Positions 15,131 to 17,348 of a stretch of 17,348 nucleotides of DNA are shown piece by piece. The position numbers and the translations under genes were made by a program. Every line of letters starts with the position of its first letter. Within the stretch, counting starts at the first letter, position 1. Under the pieces are notes generated by a model, which was not told where the DNA came from, ran no database searches, and saw nothing but the letters and a program-made list of their open reading frames with translations. Source of the stretch: an uncultured Hymenobacter sp. (GTDB taxonomy: Bacteria; Bacteroidota; Bacteroidia; Cytophagales; Hymenobacteraceae); assembly GCA_937871705.1 (NCBI GenBank), contig CALMOO010000595.1, positions 13,851 to 31,198 of the forward strand. The letters run 5' to 3'.

Positions 15131-16676
15131 TTAAGATAGTTGATATTCTGGCAAGCTCAGCAGACTGATTAGCGTAGTGCGCAGCCGCTCCTCAGGCGTG
15201 GCGGCTTTGCTGGCGGCTTGCTGCACCAGAGCTAGGTTTTCGGGGCGCACGGGAGCTTGCAGCAGAAAATTAGCCAGTTGGCGCGGCTGCTCCTCCACGG
15301 CCGTGGCGCCGAGCAGCTGCTGGAGGGGCGCCAGCGGCAAGTGGGCACCGGCGGTGGGCCGCACGGTGCGCTCCTTACCAGTTGTTTGGGGCGTAATGTC
15401 GTTTTCGTCGTCTTTGAGGCGCACTGCAAAGTCGGCGTTTTTAAATAGAATCGACGGCAGTTGCAAGCGCAGCAGCAGAGAGGACGAGTCTATCCAGTTG
15501 CGGCCGCCGGGCCAGCCGGCTACATTGGGCGGCATGAAGAGGGTTTGGCCCAGAGCTTTTTGGTAGCCCAGCAGCGGCTGCTTGTTATCGACTTGCAAGC
15601 TGAGGGTGCGGCGCAACCCCGCTACCAGCTCGACCGGCGACTTGATGCGGGCGCCCACGTTGGCCGGCTCGTAAAACCAATCGGCTGAAAACAGGCGCTC
15701 GGCTAGGTCGGCAATGTCGTAGTGGCTTTTGCGGAAAGCCACTGCCAGCGGCTCGATGTGCGCCGGATTGGGCACGTCGTTGACGAAAAAGCGGTACATT
15801 TTGGTCACGATGAACGTGGCCGTGGCCGGCTGCTGTAAGATGATGGTGAGCACGTCTTCGCCGCCCAGGTTGCCGGTGTGGCCCAGAAATCTTTTAGGGC
15901 CAGCGTCGTGCTCGCGCTCCCGAAACTTGAAATTATTTTGCCCATCGTAGCCCCAGCCGGTGAAGGCGCGCGGCTTCCTTCACATCGGTTTCGGTGTAGT
16001 TGCCGCGGCCCAGCGTGAAAAGCTCCATCACTTCGCGGGCGAAGTTTTCGTTGGGGTGCGCTTTTCTATTCTGCTGATTATTCAAAAATTGCAGCATGGC
16101 CGGCTCCTGGCTCACGGCCAGTAGCAAGTCGGAAAATTTGCCCAGCGCCCGCGCCCGAATGGTGTTGAGTAGCTGCAAGCTGTCGTCGGGCCGGCGCGTG
16201 CGGCAAGCAAAATGCCCGTGCCAGAACAGCGCCATTTTCTCGCGCAACTGGCCAGGCCCGGTGGCCATGCGGTCCATCCAGGCCGTGCTCATCGCCACAA
16301 AGGCGTCGCGAATACCCTCGTTTTGCAGCTTGCGCTGCTCGGGGGTAAGGTCGCGGCGGCGCAGCTGCGGGGCACCTTGGCGGCCTAGCGGCATCAGGGC
16401 CGAGCGGGGGGGTAGGGAATTCAGCTCGACTTCGGCGCCCGGCATGGCGCTGGGGGCAGCCATTTTTGGTGCGTTAGCCACGGCCGGCACGGCCATCACG
16501 GCACCCAGTGGGTCGGCGTAGTGGAAGGCCGAGTTCTCGATGGGCTCGTATTTCTCGGCATCGCGCAAGAGCTGGCGCAGCGCCTTGGCTGGGCTGAGGC
16601 CGGCGGCGATGTCTTCGGGCCGCGGCCCAAAGCCCGCCCGCCAGTACAAGTGCTGAAGCTGCTGCTGAGAATTCAT
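15131..16676 (-). pseudogene. DUF1800 protein gene with a frameshift in a GC run
   Basis: Two adjacent frames together encode one DUF1800 protein of about 515 residues. The first (from the ATG at 16676) begins with YWRAGFGPRPEDI and runs to the family motif ENFAREVMELFTLGRGNYTE and VKEAAR, then changes to nonsense and stops at 15933. The second frame resumes at once with FTGWGYDGQNNFKF and HDAGPKRFLG, then LQQPATATFIVTKMYRFFVN, and ends at the TAA at 15131. The break lies at 15965-15974. The expected coding string for AARAF would contain one more GC dinucleotide than is present, so 2 nt have been lost from a GC run. No other defect is visible. It could be a true inactivation, a slippage-prone switch, or a sequencing error. 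DUF1800 proteins are exported partners of DUF1501 proteins, with unknown activity. Confidence 0.88.
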
Positions 16677-16891
16677 ACTGACTTAGAGCACACTTCACAC
16701 GCAAAGTTTAATATGCCGCCGGCAGCGCGGCCAATTGCTGGCTTGGCCAAGCACCACAGCACGGAGCCTGCGCATTAGCTTTTGGCCTTCGCTAAGTAAA
16801 GAGAACCTCGTTCCGGCAGGCGGCTATAGCTTCAGCGGGCACTGCGGCAGCGCTTATATTCGCTCCACATCTTTACTTGTTCTTCATACAA

Positions 16892-17348
16892 ATGCACTCA
16901 TTTACCAGGCCTTTTCTTCAACCAGTTACCTTCTTTTTTGCTTTTTTTGGCTTGGCGCAGGTGCATGGCACGGCAGCTCAGGCCCAAAATCTACCTCACA
17001 ACTCCACCAAAACAGCTTACGACGGACCTCGCTTTCCGGGTGGCCCCGACTCGCTGCGGGCCGTAGTGGCTCGGATGCAGCAGCAGGCCAGCCCCACGTT
17101 GACGGGCCAGCAGTTTTTGCGACTCGAGCTAAACAAGCAGGGCGTGCCGGCCAAGGCCTATTATTTACAACCTCCAACGCCAGCGGCAATCAAAGTCGGC
17201 CGTACTAAAGAAGCACAAGCTTTCGCGCTCCAACTTGCGGGGCGCCTTTCTGGCTTTCAGGTAGACGCAAACGCTATAGACCCAACCAGCCCGGCGCCTG
17301 CCTCCTTGGTAATTCCGCTCGTTTTTGGGCCTCAGCCAGCGCTAATGC
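16892..17348 (+). CDS. Secreted protein with a TonB-C-like segment (partial, runs off the right edge)
   Basis: A stop-free frame of 152 codons runs from the ATG at 16892 to the window edge. The first 30 or so residues form a signal peptide (VTFFFAFFGLAQVHG, then AAQAQN). After it comes RFPGGPDSLRAVVARM and LTGQQFLRLELNKQGVPAKAYYL (about residues 47-92), which resembles the start of the TonB C-terminal fold (FPGG..A, then a V.F.(I/V)...G.V strand pair). The rest is not recognised. The gene is divergent from the DUF1800 gene. The 215-bp spacer between them has no promoter I can assign with confidence. Assignment to the TonB-C superfamily is tentative. Confidence 0.6.
   Translation, partial: MHSFTRPFLQPVTFFFAFFGLAQVHGTAAQAQNLPHNSTKTAYDGPRFPGGPDSLRAVVARMQQQASPTLTGQQFLRLELNKQGVPAKAYYLQPPTPAAIKVGRTKEAQAFALQLAGRLSGFQVDANAIDPTSPAPASLVIPLVFGPQPALM

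Larger units (their letters stand above)
1679..16416. repeat. Dispersed octamer CCTACCCC/GGGGTAGG (18 copies)
   Basis: Exact copies of CCTACCCC begin at 1679, 1944, 2649, 3269, 4072, 5483, 6534, 7375, 10038, 11021, 11165 and 13303. The complement GGGGTAGG lies at about 4144, 9053, 9332, 13272, 14793 and 16409. About one would be expected by chance in 17 kb on both strands. Copies lie in intergenic DNA and in eight different genes in several codon phases, so protein sequence does not explain them. Confidence 0.7.

Noticed and set aside
1..17348. CRISPR array, tRNA or rRNA genes, insertion sequences, integrase or phage genes
   Set aside because: I saw no regularly spaced repeats, no cloverleaf or rRNA segments, and no transposase or integrase motifs in any frame.

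Overview
This window looks like chromosome from a GC-rich member of the Bacteroidota, most likely Hymenobacter or a close relative in the Cytophagales. The evidence is a SusC-type TonB-dependent transporter, a NagB–PIG-L fusion, a lamin-tail protein, a DUF1501/DUF1800 pair, the absence of Shine-Dalgarno sites, and promoters of the Bacteroidota type (TTG, about 20 bp, TAnnTTTG). The genus is an inference from content and style; no rRNA gene is present.

Positions 1-7738 form a chitin / N-acetylglucosamine (GlcNAc) utilisation locus. On the minus strand, from right to left, lie a NagB deaminase fused to a PIG-L deacetylase domain (6093-4177), a FucP/NagP-type sugar permease (3990-2722), a secreted GH18 glycosidase (2710-1784), and the N-terminal 385 codons of a SusC-like outer-membrane transporter (from 1155, running off the left edge). 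A LacI-family regulator (6644-7738) diverges from the NagB fusion. The proposed flow is: outer-membrane import by SusC (with a SusD presumably beyond the edge), cleavage by GH18, inner-membrane uptake by the permease, then deacetylation and deamination by the fusion enzyme. A sugar kinase and a separate NagA are not in the window.

The strongest finding is a duplicated promoter module of about 100 bp, upstream of susC (1559-1661) and upstream of the nagB operon (6302-6402). Each copy has a TAnnTTTG box, an identical CTTGGTT upstream box, and two copies of a GTGTGCGCACAC palindrome. All spacings are identical (20, 29 and 31 bp), and one palindrome shows compensating base changes. This defines a GlcNAc regulon, probably controlled by the adjacent LacI-family protein. 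The sites lie upstream of the promoter, which suggests activation.

Positions 7739-10615 carry housekeeping and unrelated genes: a CPBP intramembrane protease, aspartate-semialdehyde dehydrogenase (convergent, with a hairpin between them) and a VOC/glyoxalase-fold protein. Positions 10616-13240 encode a large secreted lamin-tail/Ig-like protein. A bidirectional hairpin follows, then a minus-strand group: a small SPW-type membrane protein, a DUF1501 protein, and a DUF1800 gene broken by a 2-nt loss in a GC run. At the right edge, a secreted protein with a TonB-C-like N-terminal segment begins on the plus strand and is cut off.

The octamer CCTACCCC/GGGGTAGG occurs 18 times in the window on both strands, in several codon phases and in intergenic hairpins, far above chance. 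It looks like a DNA-level signal or repeat word of this genome.
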